A stretch of DNA of 5,879 nt, taken from Betaproteobacteria bacterium RIFCSPLOWO2_02_FULL_62_17. GTDB taxonomy: Bacteria > Pseudomonadota > Gammaproteobacteria > Burkholderiales > SG8-39. The stretch covers positions 1 through 5,879 of the forward strand of contig MEQV01000163.1 in NCBI GenBank assembly GCA_001770355.1, in the 5' to 3' direction. The notes beneath the pieces are model-generated. The model was given only the letters and a program-made list of their open reading frames with translations. It did not search any database and was not told the DNA's origin. Below are positions 1 to 5,183 of this stretch, piece after piece. The translations under genes and the position numbers were made by a program. Position 1 is the stretch's first letter. Each line of letters opens with the position of its first letter.

Positions 1-1196
1 ATGAACGAAAGCGTGGTGCCGATCACCACCGTGGCATGGAAGTGCCCCGGCACGTAGAGGGTGTTGTGAATGATCATGTTCAGTTGCTCGGTGCCCATCA
101 TCACTCCCGAGATGCCGCCAAGGAAGCCAAAGCCCAGCAGCGAGATGAACATGCCTGAGAACACCGGGTTGCCCCAGGGTGCCTTGCGGATCCACTCGAA
201 CAGTCCCTTGGTGTAACCCTTCTCGCGCTGGGCCACTTCGATTGCGCCGGGCACGGTCAGGCCGTGAATCATCGAGGCGAGCACGGCCAGGTACATGGCG
301 TAGCTGGTGTTGAACACCTTCCACTCGGTCGACAGGCCCGGATCGGACAGCAGGTGGTGCGCCGAGGCGAGTTGCAGGAACAGGATATAGAGCAAAAAAG
401 CCATGCGGCTGACTTTCTCCGACATCGGCTTGGCGTTGAACACGATGGCGGCGATCGCATACCACACCGCGATATGCGCCGACACATTGATCTGCTGCGA
501 GCTGTGCCCGAAAGCCCACCAGATGGTGCGGTACATCAGCGGATCTATGGTTTTGACGAGACCCACCGACCACAGGAAGGTCGGGATCAGGATGATGGCG
601 CCCGATGCGATGGTGAAGATGGCGATGATGCAGGCCGTCAATGCCCCGAAGGTCACCAGCGGAATCGAACCCTCATAGGTCTTCTCCGCTTTCGCGACCA
701 CCAGCGTACCAAGGAAGATGAAGCACCCGATGAGCGCGCCCACCGCGAACAGGATCAGGCCGAGGTAGAACGCCGGGTGCCCCGGCAGCGGCACGTAGGA
801 AGTCATCATCACCGTCGCGTTGCCGGTGAAAATGGCGGCGTTGAACGTCAGGGTGCCGATCACCATCAAAGCAAACCCCAGCCAGGCAATCTTCGGCGTC
901 GCCAGGCGCGACTTGAGCAGAGTCGAGGAGCAAAAGTACAGCACCGCCATCTCGAAAAAGATGATCCACACGACCAGCATGTCCAGGCCGTGCGCCGTCA
1001 GATAAAGATAGAAGTCGTCGGCTTGTATCAGGTGTATCGCCTGCCAGCGGGTCAGGAGGATCAGCAGGGCGAGCACGCCGCCGATGAGCAGCGTAACCAC
1101 CGCCGCGACGGCGTTCACCTTGATCAGCGTTTCCGCCGATTGGTGGAACTGCAGGCCGGAACGGGGACAGGTGCGGAACAGTTCGGATGCGGACAT
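1..1196 (-). CDS. Heme-copper oxidase family subunit I, probable CuA-type nitric oxide reductase catalytic subunit (3' partial)
   Basis: The catalytic membrane subunit starts at ATG 1196 and is open through the left edge (398 codons visible). It shows many hydrophobic helices and the superfamily's metal ligands: His69 (AHGLDM, low-spin heme), His231 (GHSSQQ, CuB), His280-His281 (SAHHLLSDPG, CuB) and His385/His387 (PGHFHATV, high-spin and low-spin hemes). In oxygen reductases of the A and B families the His231 motif is GHPxVY, and the Tyr four residues on is cross-linked and needed for O2 reduction. Here that place is Gln235. Family knowledge: loss of this Tyr marks NO reductases, and NorY of Nitrosomonas (sNOR) is a CuA-dependent member. 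I infer an sNOR-like enzyme reducing NO to N2O in the cytoplasmic membrane. It is the last visible gene of a three-gene operon, 9 nt after subunit II, with a GGGGG-rich ribosome site overlapping that gene's TAA. A divergent B-type oxygen reductase is the alternative. Confidence 0.85.
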   Translation of the reverse strand, partial: MSASELFRTCPRSGLQFHQSAETLIKVNAVAAVVTLLIGGVLALLILLTRWQAIHLIQADDFYLYLTAHGLDMLVVWIIFFEMAVLYFCSSTLLKSRLATPKIAWLGFALMVIGTLTFNAAIFTGNATVMMTSYVPLPGHPAFYLGLILFAVGALIGCFIFLGTLVVAKAEKTYEGSIPLVTFGALTACIIAIFTIASGAIILIPTFLWSVGLVKTIDPLMYRTIWWAFGHSSQQINVSAHIAVWYAIAAIVFNAKPMSEKVSRMAFLLYILFLQLASAHHLLSDPGLSTEWKVFNTSYAMYLAVLASMIHGLTVPGAIEVAQREKGYTKGLFEWIRKAPWGNPVFSGMFISLLGFGFLGGISGVMMGTEQLNMIIHNTLYVPGHFHATVVIGTTLSF

Positions 1197-1205
1197 GTCG
1201 CCCCC

Positions 1206-1745
1206 TTATTTGACGTAGAGGCGGCTGACCATCTTGTGATGGCCGATGCCGCAGAATTCGTTGCAGATGATGCCGTAGGTGCCCGAGCGGTTCGGCGTAA
1301 TGGAGATCACATGCTCGTAGCCCGGTAAGACCTGCACGTTGATGTTCTCCGGCTGCAGCGAAAAGCCGTGCTGGTAGTCCATCGCGGTGAGGTGCAGGCG
1401 GTAAGTCTTGCCGTTTTCCAGCTCGAGCATCGGCCACCAGGCCCATAGCCTCGCAATGAGATACACATCGCTGCCGGCGGGCGGCGCGACCACCGGAATA
1501 TTCTCGGCAGTTTCCTCGCGCACCTTGTACTTGTCGACCATGGCCTGCGCCTTTTTCGCGAACATCTCCGGCGTGGTTCGATAGGTTTCGCTCGACAGGT
1601 TCTGCTTACCGTACACATGCCAGTACGGCATCATGAAGAACATCACCATGCACCATACGAAGGCGATGATGATCCACATCAACTCCACGCGGTCCAGGGG
1701 TTCTTTCCACCATATTCTTTGCGATGGGGGCAGGATGGCACTCAT
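1206..1745 (-). CDS. CuA-containing subunit II of a heme-copper enzyme (NorS/CoxB-like)
   Basis: This 179-aa electron-entry subunit should accept electrons from a soluble periplasmic donor (cytochrome c or cupredoxin) and pass them through the binuclear CuA centre to the heme in subunit I. It has one N-terminal membrane segment (about residues 22-40, LMWIIIAFVWCMVMFF) and a periplasmic cupredoxin domain after a helical linker (about 55-80). All CuA ligands are visible: His126 (DYQHGF), then Cys161, Glu163, Cys165, His169 and Met172 in CNEFCGIGHHKM. Their spacing matches the Thermus ba3 subunit II. The aromatic run WAWWP (101-105) could be the electron entry patch. The single helix and short length fit B-type/sNOR enzymes better than A-type CoxB, which usually has two helices. 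I see no lipobox or cleavable signal peptide. ATG 1745 follows GGAG (1754-1757) by 8 nt. The gene lies 43 nt after the small subunit and 9 nt before subunit I. Confidence 0.92.
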   Translation of the reverse strand: MSAILPPSQRIWWKEPLDRVELMWIIIAFVWCMVMFFMMPYWHVYGKQNLSSETYRTTPEMFAKKAQAMVDKYKVREETAENIPVVAPPAGSDVYLIARLWAWWPMLELENGKTYRLHLTAMDYQHGFSLQPENINVQVLPGYEHVISITPNRSGTYGIICNEFCGIGHHKMVSRLYVK

Positions 1746-1788
1746 TGGTTCTTCTCCTCGTTATTCTGGTTAACCAAAGTCGCCACCG

Positions 1789-1950
1789 CTATTTGGCCAT
1801 GGGGATGGAAATGATCTCCATGACCCCCCAACCGGTATAAAGCAGTGTCGGAACCAGGATGCCGACAAACAGCAACAGGAACGGGTTGTCGAGAAGCTGC
1901 TGCATCATCGGGATCGGCTCTTCAGCGACGGGTTGCGGGGTATCTGCCAT
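1789..1950 (-). CDS. Small single-helix subunit of the heme-copper enzyme (subunit IIa-like)
   Basis: This 53-aa protein has a polar, acidic N-terminal 20 residues (MADTPQPVAEEPIP...) and one membrane helix at about residues 22-46 (NPFLLLFVGILVPTLLYTGW). It is the first gene of the operon. Its place and shape resemble the one-helix subunit IIa that accompanies subunit II in B-type heme-copper enzymes, where it packs against subunit I. Homology cannot be shown from a sequence this short, so the assignment is by context. ATG 1950 was chosen over ATG 1956 because AGGAG at 1957-1961 ends directly against the 1956 codon but sits a normal 6 nt from the 1950 codon. Longer in-frame starts further upstream would run over the predicted promoter and FNR-like box. 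Confidence 0.75.
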   Translation of the reverse strand: MADTPQPVAEEPIPMMQQLLDNPFLLLFVGILVPTLLYTGWGVMEIISIPMAK

Positions 1951-1956
1951 GGTCAT

Positions 1957-1961
1957 CTCCT
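1957..1961 (-). promoter_or_regulatory. Ribosome binding site deciding the small-subunit start
   Basis: AGGAG is read on the minus strand. It leaves 6 nt (ATGACC) before ATG 1950 and none before ATG 1956, which favours the downstream start and a protein beginning MADTP. Confidence 0.7.
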
Positions 1962-2023
1962 GGGGTGGTGGGTTGCAAACCGCGCCGACAGCCGGCGCTG
2001 CCTCATTGCTGGTAATCGAGCGC

Positions 2024-2029
2024 AATGTA
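2024..2029 (-). promoter_or_regulatory. Possible -10 element of the heme-copper operon
   Basis: TACATT on the minus strand matches TATAAT at 4 of 6 positions. It lies about 30 bp downstream of the centre of the FNR-like box at 2053-2066, close to the distance in a class II activated promoter. That would put transcription start near 2017-2018 and give a leader of about 68 nt. The match is weak and is supported mainly by position. Confidence 0.35.
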
Positions 2030-2052
2030 CTTCCCGGGAGCTTGCCAAAGAT

Positions 2053-2066
2053 TTGATGCATGTCAA
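2053..2066 (-). promoter_or_regulatory. FNR/DNR-family box upstream of the heme-copper operon
   Basis: TTGATGCATGTCAA fits the CRP/FNR-family consensus TTGAY-N4-RTCAA used by FNR, ANR, DNR and NNR regulators. The left half is TTGAT and the right half GTCAA, with a symmetric GCAT core. Its centre (2059.5) lies about 41.5 bp before the inferred start of the minus-strand operon. It also sits 46 bp upstream of the box that serves the divergent cytochrome b gene, so it could influence both directions. Whether the regulator senses O2 or NO cannot be told from the site. Confidence 0.7.
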
Positions 2067-2098
2067 GAGTTCGGAAATGCGCGCGCGTCCGGGATTTC

Positions 2099-2112
2099 AT
2101 GATGTGAATCAA
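2099..2112 (+). promoter_or_regulatory. FNR/DNR-family box of the cytochrome b fusion gene
   Basis: ATGATGTGAATCAA differs from TTGAT-N4-ATCAA at one position. Its centre at 2105.5 lies 28.5 bp upstream of the -10 hexamer GATACT. This gives the -41.5 geometry of a class II FNR promoter, with transcription predicted to start near 2147. The same box with the same spacing recurs at 4358-4371. Confidence 0.75.
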
Positions 2113-2133
2113 TGCGCAACCAATGCGCAGCTT

Positions 2134-2139
2134 GATACT
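2134..2139 (+). promoter_or_regulatory. -10 element of the cytochrome b fusion gene
   Basis: GATACT matches TATAAT at 4 of 6 positions and lies inside an 11-bp block conserved in the second repeat copy. Together with the box at 2099-2112 it predicts a start of transcription at about 2146-2147. That coincides with the first possible start codon of the gene (GTG 2145 or 2148). Confidence 0.6.
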
Positions 2140-2144
2140 GTCCC

Positions 2145-4040
2145 GTGGTGCTGAATCGAATCCAGTCGGCCGGGCAGGCGGTGTTTCTCGGTGCCGAGCG
2201 TGTCTTCAACCGCGTATTCGGCGACCGCCTCAATCCGCTCTACCACCTTGGCTCCATCAGTTACTGGATGTTCTGGGTGGTGATCGCGAGCGGCTTCTAC
2301 GTCTACGCGTTCTACGAGACCAGCGCAGAGGAGACTTTCGCATCGGTCGAGGCCATCACGCATCGCCAGCCGTGGGCGGGGGGCATCATGCGCAGCCTGC
2401 ATCGCTACGCATCGGATGCGATGACCCTGACCATGCTGCTGCATCTGCTGCGTCACTTCCTGTTCGGGCGCTACCGCGGCTTCAGGGCGTTTTCGTGGAT
2501 CACGGGCGTCACGGTGCTGTGGCTGGTCTATGCCTCCGGCATCAACGGCTACATGCTGCCGTGGGACCGCCTGGCGCAGTTCGTGGTGGTGGCGACCGCT
2601 GAACTGTTCGACGCGCTGCCGGTGTTCAACGGCGCCCTGATCCGCAACTTCATCACCCCGGAGGGCATCACCGACCGGTTCTTCTCGCTGCTTTCCTTCA
2701 TGCACATCGGCATACCGCTGGGGGTGCTGCTGCTGCTCACCGTGCATACGCAGCGTGTGCCCAAGGCGCGGGTGATGCCGCCGCGTCCGGTGGCGTGGGC
2801 TACGCTCGCGATGCTGGCGGTTATCGCCGTCGCCAAACCGGCGCTCTCGCAGGGTGCCGCCGATTTCTCCAACTTCCCGCAGGTGCTGGGTTTCGACTGG
2901 TTCGTGCTCCCCGTGTACCCGCTTATTTACCTGTGGCCGCCGCTGGCCGTATGGGCCCTGCTCTCGGGAGCCACGTTGTTTCTTCTGTTCCTGCCTTGGA
3001 TTTCCCCAGGCGGAAAGGCCCTGGGGTCGGCGCAGATCACCGCGCACCCAGGCAACCGCTGCGTGGCTGCGCACCCTGGCGAAACCGTGCTCGATGCCTG
3101 CCTGCGCGCCGGCGTACCCCTGCCGCACGAATGCCGCAACGGCGGCTGCGCAGTCTGCAAGACCGCGCTGCTGGCCGGCGCGATCGACTTCGGCCATTAC
3201 CAGGGCAATGCACTGTCCGCCGAGGAGCGCTCGCGCGGCTTTTTTCTCAGCTGCTGCGCCACGGCGCAGGGCGATATTGAGATCGAATACGAACCCGGGG
3301 CCAGGGACCGCGAGCATGCACGCCTGTATACGGCGCGGGTGGAGGCGCTGCAGCCGCTGGCGCCGGATGTGATGCTGGTGCGCCTGCGGCTGCCCGAAGG
3401 CGAACGAATAGCCTTCGAGGCCGGGCAATTCATTAACATCATCCTCGAAGACGGCGAGCGGCGCGCCTATTCGTTCAGCAGCGCTCCCGATGCCGCGGCA
3501 AGTATCGACCTGCACGTGCGGCTGCTGCCGGGCGGGCGCTTCAGCACGCATGTATTCAATGTCATGCGCCCCGGCGATGAGATTCATTTCGAAGGGCCGC
3601 TGGGTTACTCCTCGGTCGAGGACAAGGACAAGCCACTTATCCTGGTTGCGGGTTCAACCGGTTTCGCTCCGGTGAAAAGCGTGCTGGAACATGCATTCGA
3701 ATCAGGTTTCAGAAGGCCGCTGATTTTCTACTGGGGCGTGCGCCGCCGCCGCGACCTGTATCTGGCGGCGCTGCCCGAGCAGTGGCAGCGCGAGCACGAT
3801 AATTTCCGCTTCGTGCCGGTGCTCTCTGATCCGCAGCCCGAGGACGAATGGAAGGGCCGCACGGGCCTGGTCCATGAAGCGATCCTCGCCGATTACCCGG
3901 ACCTGTCCGGGTACGAAATCTACGCCTGCGGGTCGGTGCAGATGGTGGATGCCGCGCGGCCGGCGTTCCTGGCGCAGGGGCTCACCGAAGACGCGTGCAT
4001 TTCGGATGCGTTCCTGCCTGCGGTGCGCAAGGGTGCGTAA
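2145..4040 (+). CDS. Cytochrome b / [2Fe-2S] ferredoxin / NAD(P)H-FAD reductase fusion protein
   Basis: This 631-aa protein has three modules. Residues 1-285 are a cytochrome b-like membrane domain: His86/His100 and His187/His201 are two pairs 14 residues apart, the pattern of two bis-His b hemes, with GYMLPWD (135-141) between them. A later segment FDWFVLP (250-256) lies where cytochrome b/subunit IV carries PEWY. Residues about 296-383 are a plant-type ferredoxin with Cys330, Cys335, Cys338 and Cys370 (C-x4-C-x2-C...C). Residues about 392-631 are a ferredoxin-NADP reductase module: RAYS (440-443) for FAD, VAGSTGFAPV (501-510) for the nucleotide and ACGSVQM (594-600) near the end. I infer electron transfer NAD(P)H-FAD-[2Fe-2S]-heme b-quinone, or the reverse, at the cytoplasmic face. 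An in-frame TGA at 2133 means the start cannot lie upstream of 2136. GTG 2145/2148 are the first candidates, without a Shine-Dalgarno; GTG 2181 is an alternative. The exact physiological role is unknown to me. Confidence 0.9.
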   Translation: MVLNRIQSAGQAVFLGAERVFNRVFGDRLNPLYHLGSISYWMFWVVIASGFYVYAFYETSAEETFASVEAITHRQPWAGGIMRSLHRYASDAMTLTMLLHLLRHFLFGRYRGFRAFSWITGVTVLWLVYASGINGYMLPWDRLAQFVVVATAELFDALPVFNGALIRNFITPEGITDRFFSLLSFMHIGIPLGVLLLLTVHTQRVPKARVMPPRPVAWATLAMLAVIAVAKPALSQGAADFSNFPQVLGFDWFVLPVYPLIYLWPPLAVWALLSGATLFLLFLPWISPGGKALGSAQITAHPGNRCVAAHPGETVLDACLRAGVPLPHECRNGGCAVCKTALLAGAIDFGHYQGNALSAEERSRGFFLSCCATAQGDIEIEYEPGARDREHARLYTARVEALQPLAPDVMLVRLRLPEGERIAFEAGQFINIILEDGERRAYSFSSAPDAAASIDLHVRLLPGGRFSTHVFNVMRPGDEIHFEGPLGYSSVEDKDKPLILVAGSTGFAPVKSVLEHAFESGFRRPLIFYWGVRRRRDLYLAALPEQWQREHDNFRFVPVLSDPQPEDEWKGRTGLVHEAILADYPDLSGYEIYACGSVQMVDAARPAFLAQGLTEDACISDAFLPAVRKGA

Positions 4041-4205
4041 CTCCGGTTGCAAGTCGATTGGAACCTTTCCCGCCTGCCGATGTCTCACGTTTCCGATCGA
4101 CACGATTATTCAATCCCCAAAGCACGCCGCTCGGGCTCTTGGACCGCGGACGCTCAGTAACCGAGCGAGGCGAAAATAACCGGTGCGGTTGCCGGGAGCA
4201 GGCAG

Positions 4206-4290
4206 AATTGTTTATCTTTATACAATGCACATCCTTGATTGGCTTTAATCTATACACTATTTTAATTCTATTTTTTGAATAAATATTGCA
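4206..4290. other. AT-rich patch, about 22% GC
   Basis: Only 19 of 85 bases are G or C, by hand count, against clearly GC-rich genes on both sides. It contains TTGATT (4235-4240) followed 17 bp later by TATTTT (4258-4263), a poor sigma-70-like pair, and runs of T and A. It could be a bent or easily melted upstream element of the hemerythrin promoter, a site for nucleoid proteins such as H-NS-like factors, or a remnant of inserted DNA. Confidence 0.5.
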
Positions 4291-4336
4291 ATGCGATGGC
4301 GCGTTCTCATATATCCATCACGCCCCTGGCGGCAAT

Positions 4337-4348
4337 GGCGTGCACGCC
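4337..4348. repeat. 12-bp perfect palindrome upstream of the hemerythrin FNR-like box
   Basis: GGCGTGCACGCC is its own reverse complement and ends 9 bp before the FNR-like box at 4358. It could be an operator for a second regulator. The corresponding place in the first repeat copy has a GCGCGCGC run but not the same palindrome. No factor is assigned. Confidence 0.35.
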
Positions 4349-4357
4349 TGTAATTTC

Positions 4358-4371
4358 ATGATGTGAATCAA
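4358..4371 (+). promoter_or_regulatory. FNR/DNR-family box of the hemerythrin operon
   Basis: ATGATGTGAATCAA is identical over all 14 positions to the box at 2099-2112. Its centre is at 4364.5, again 28.5 bp before GATACT. It predicts a class II activated promoter starting near 4406, so this operon should respond to the same regulator as the cytochrome b fusion gene. Confidence 0.75.
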
Positions 4372-4392
4372 AGCGCATGAACCGTGCCGCCT

Positions 4393-4398
4393 GATACT
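4393..4398 (+). promoter_or_regulatory. -10 element of the hemerythrin operon
   Basis: GATACT lies in the conserved 11-bp block shared with the first repeat copy. With the box centred at 4364.5 it predicts transcription from about 4406 and a leader of roughly 105 nt. The leader begins almost exactly at a two-codon reading frame, ATG-CTG-TAA (4407-4415). Confidence 0.6.
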
Positions 4399-4499
4399 GT
4401 CCTGCAATGCTGTAACAAATCCCGCCGGCCGGACAGGCCGCGTTATCCGGTCGCGGGAGCCGCTTTAGCCACCGCCAAAATCGGCCACCGCATCATTTG

Positions 4500-4504
4500 A
4501 GGAG
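4500..4504 (+). promoter_or_regulatory. Ribosome binding site of the hemerythrin gene
   Basis: AGGAG sits 6 nt before ATG 4511. This is a strong canonical site that fixes the start. Confidence 0.8.
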
Positions 4505-4510
4505 ATCGCC

Positions 4511-4963
4511 ATGGGCGTAGCTACGCAAATACTCCCCGACCATCACCGGCATTGTGAAAATCTCTTTGTCTTCGCCGAGGAATGCGCTCAGCGGGGCGAC
4601 TGGGCGGCCGCCGCATCTGCATTCGAACATTTCCACGATCAAATCAATGCGCACTTCGACGCCGAGGAAGGCATGCTGTTTCCCGCGTTCGAGGCTGCAA
4701 CCGGCATGAGCGCGGGGCCGACCCAGATGATGCGCTACGAGCACGGGCAGATGCGCTCTTTGCTCTCGCAGCTCGCGGCGGCCTGCGCCGCGCACGACGG
4801 CGAAGGCTACGCCGGTGCCGCGGAAACCTTGCTGATGCTGATGCAACAGCACAACATGAAGGAAGAGAACATTCTGTATCCGATGTGCGATCAGGCGCTG
4901 GCGGCCGATGCGGAAGGTATTGACGAAAAGCTGGGCGCGTTGCTGGAAAAAGGGCATGCCTGA
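4511..4963 (+). CDS. Hemerythrin HHE-domain protein
   Basis: This 150-aa soluble protein is a single four-helix hemerythrin-like domain that should bind a non-heme di-iron centre. Candidate ligands are in family order: His11/His12/His14 in the first helix (PDHHRHCE), His48 and Glu52 (HFDAEEGMLFP), His78 (YEHGQMR), and His114, Glu118 and Asp127 (HNMKEENILYPMCD). The paired H-x3-EE-x4-P motifs are typical of bacterial HHE proteins. Known members bind O2 or NO, sense redox state, or repair iron-sulfur clusters after NO damage (YtfE/RIC). This one lacks the N-terminal ScdA-like domain of RIC, so a plain binding or sensing role fits better. It leads a plus-strand operon behind an FNR-like box and its stop overlaps the next gene by 8 nt, implying translational coupling with the DUF2249 protein. 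Its substrate is inferred from context to be NO or O2. Confidence 0.9.
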   Translation: MGVATQILPDHHRHCENLFVFAEECAQRGDWAAAASAFEHFHDQINAHFDAEEGMLFPAFEAATGMSAGPTQMMRYEHGQMRSLLSQLAAACAAHDGEGYAGAAETLLMLMQQHNMKEENILYPMCDQALAADAEGIDEKLGALLEKGHA

Positions 4964-5177
4964 GCCGCGCCTGATCGACGGACGCGACCTGCTGCCACCG
5001 GAACCGCTGCAACTTGCCCTGGCGGAACTGGCCACCCTGGCGCCCGGGGAGGAACTGGTGATGCTGCTGCGTTGCGAGCCTTTGCCGCTGTATTCGATGC
5101 TTGAGCGGAACGGTTTTGCCTATCGCTCGATATCCAGACCCGATGGCACCAACGAGATACGGATTCAAAGATCCTAG
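4956..5177 (+). CDS. DUF2249 (TusA/SirA-like fold) protein
   Basis: This small 73-aa protein has the DUF2249 signature: an early LIDGRDLLPPEPLQ (6-19), a central LLRCEPLPLYSMLERNGF (37-54) and a C-terminal strand ending EIRIQR (67-72). The family resembles TusA/SirA in fold. It is usually found beside hemerythrin-domain or NO-related genes, but its biochemical role is not established. Here Cys40 stands in the central strand and not at the N-terminal CPxP position of TusA, so sulfur-carrier activity is not supported. ATG 4956 lies inside the end of the hemerythrin gene (8-nt overlap), with AAGGG (4950-4954) only 1 nt before it, so translation probably depends on coupling. An ATG further upstream at 4908 would need a 56-bp overlap and would add residues unlike the family, so I reject it. 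Confidence 0.8.
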   Translation: MPEPRLIDGRDLLPPEPLQLALAELATLAPGEELVMLLRCEPLPLYSMLERNGFAYRSISRPDGTNEIRIQRS

Positions 5178-5183
5178 CGTTCA

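Larger units (their letters stand above)
2094..2198 (+). repeat. 105-bp imperfect direct repeat, copy 1 (promoter plus first 18 codons of the cytochrome b fusion)
   Basis: This segment aligns without gaps to 4353-4457 at an offset of 2259 bp. The first 51 bp (box to -10 to start) match at 41 positions, including identical blocks of 19 bp (ATTTCATGATGTGAATCAA) and 11 bp (TGATACTGTCC). The next 54 bp, coding in this copy, match at 37 positions. The repeat joins the FNR-like box, the -10 element and the N-terminal codons of the fusion gene. Confidence 0.85.
4041..4352. other. Gene-free intergenic stretch with an AT-rich patch
   Basis: I see no credible gene between the fusion gene and the second repeat copy. 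A 9-bp pairing (4053-4061 with 4093-4101, one G-U pair, 31-nt loop) lies 12 nt after the stop codon but has no T-run behind it. The GC content drops sharply at 4206-4290. No clear intrinsic terminator is visible, so how transcription ends here is unresolved. Confidence 0.6.
4353..4457 (+). repeat. 105-bp imperfect direct repeat, copy 2 (promoter and leader of the hemerythrin operon)
   Basis: This is the second copy of the repeat at 2094-2198 (78 of 105 positions identical, no gaps). The part equal to the start of the cytochrome b gene reads A-M-L-stop-Q-I-P-P-A-G-Q-A here, so TAA at 4413-4415 breaks the frame and the copy cannot be translated as in the first. The box and -10 are kept, and the rest forms the 5' leader of the hemerythrin gene. 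Confidence 0.85.

Noticed and set aside
1..1196. Ordinary aa3- or cbb3-type cytochrome oxidase subunit I
   Set aside because: The CuB helix motif GHSSQQ lacks the A/B-family Tyr. A cbb3 enzyme would come with mono- and di-heme cytochrome c subunits, whereas here the partner is a CuA subunit II with one helix.
264..1328. Long plus-strand open frame (354 codons) opposite the heme-copper genes
   Set aside because: It runs antisense to subunit I and the end of subunit II, whose metal-ligand motifs are unmistakable. Its translation is rich in Arg, His, Gln and Asp with no domain, which is typical of the complement of GC-rich membrane protein genes.
2109..3587. Long minus-strand open frame (492 codons) opposite the cytochrome b fusion gene
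   Set aside because: It is antisense to the cytochrome b and ferredoxin domains, its product is low-complexity and charged, and it would cross the repeated promoter. It is a compositional shadow.
4053..4101. Possible hairpin terminator after the cytochrome b fusion gene
   Set aside because: The 9-bp stem includes a G-U pair, the loop is 31 nt and there is no T-run downstream. Such a pairing is expected by chance in a stretch of this size.
4128..4167. Pairing of CGCTCGG with CCGAGCG, considered as a terminator or structured RNA
   Set aside because: The 7-bp stem encloses 26 nt, no poly-T follows and the sequence does not fold into a tRNA-like or known riboswitch shape by eye.
3995..4282. Small open frames across the intergenic region in both directions
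   Set aside because: They overlap the end of the fusion gene, lack ribosome sites, show no recognisable motif and run into the AT-rich patch.
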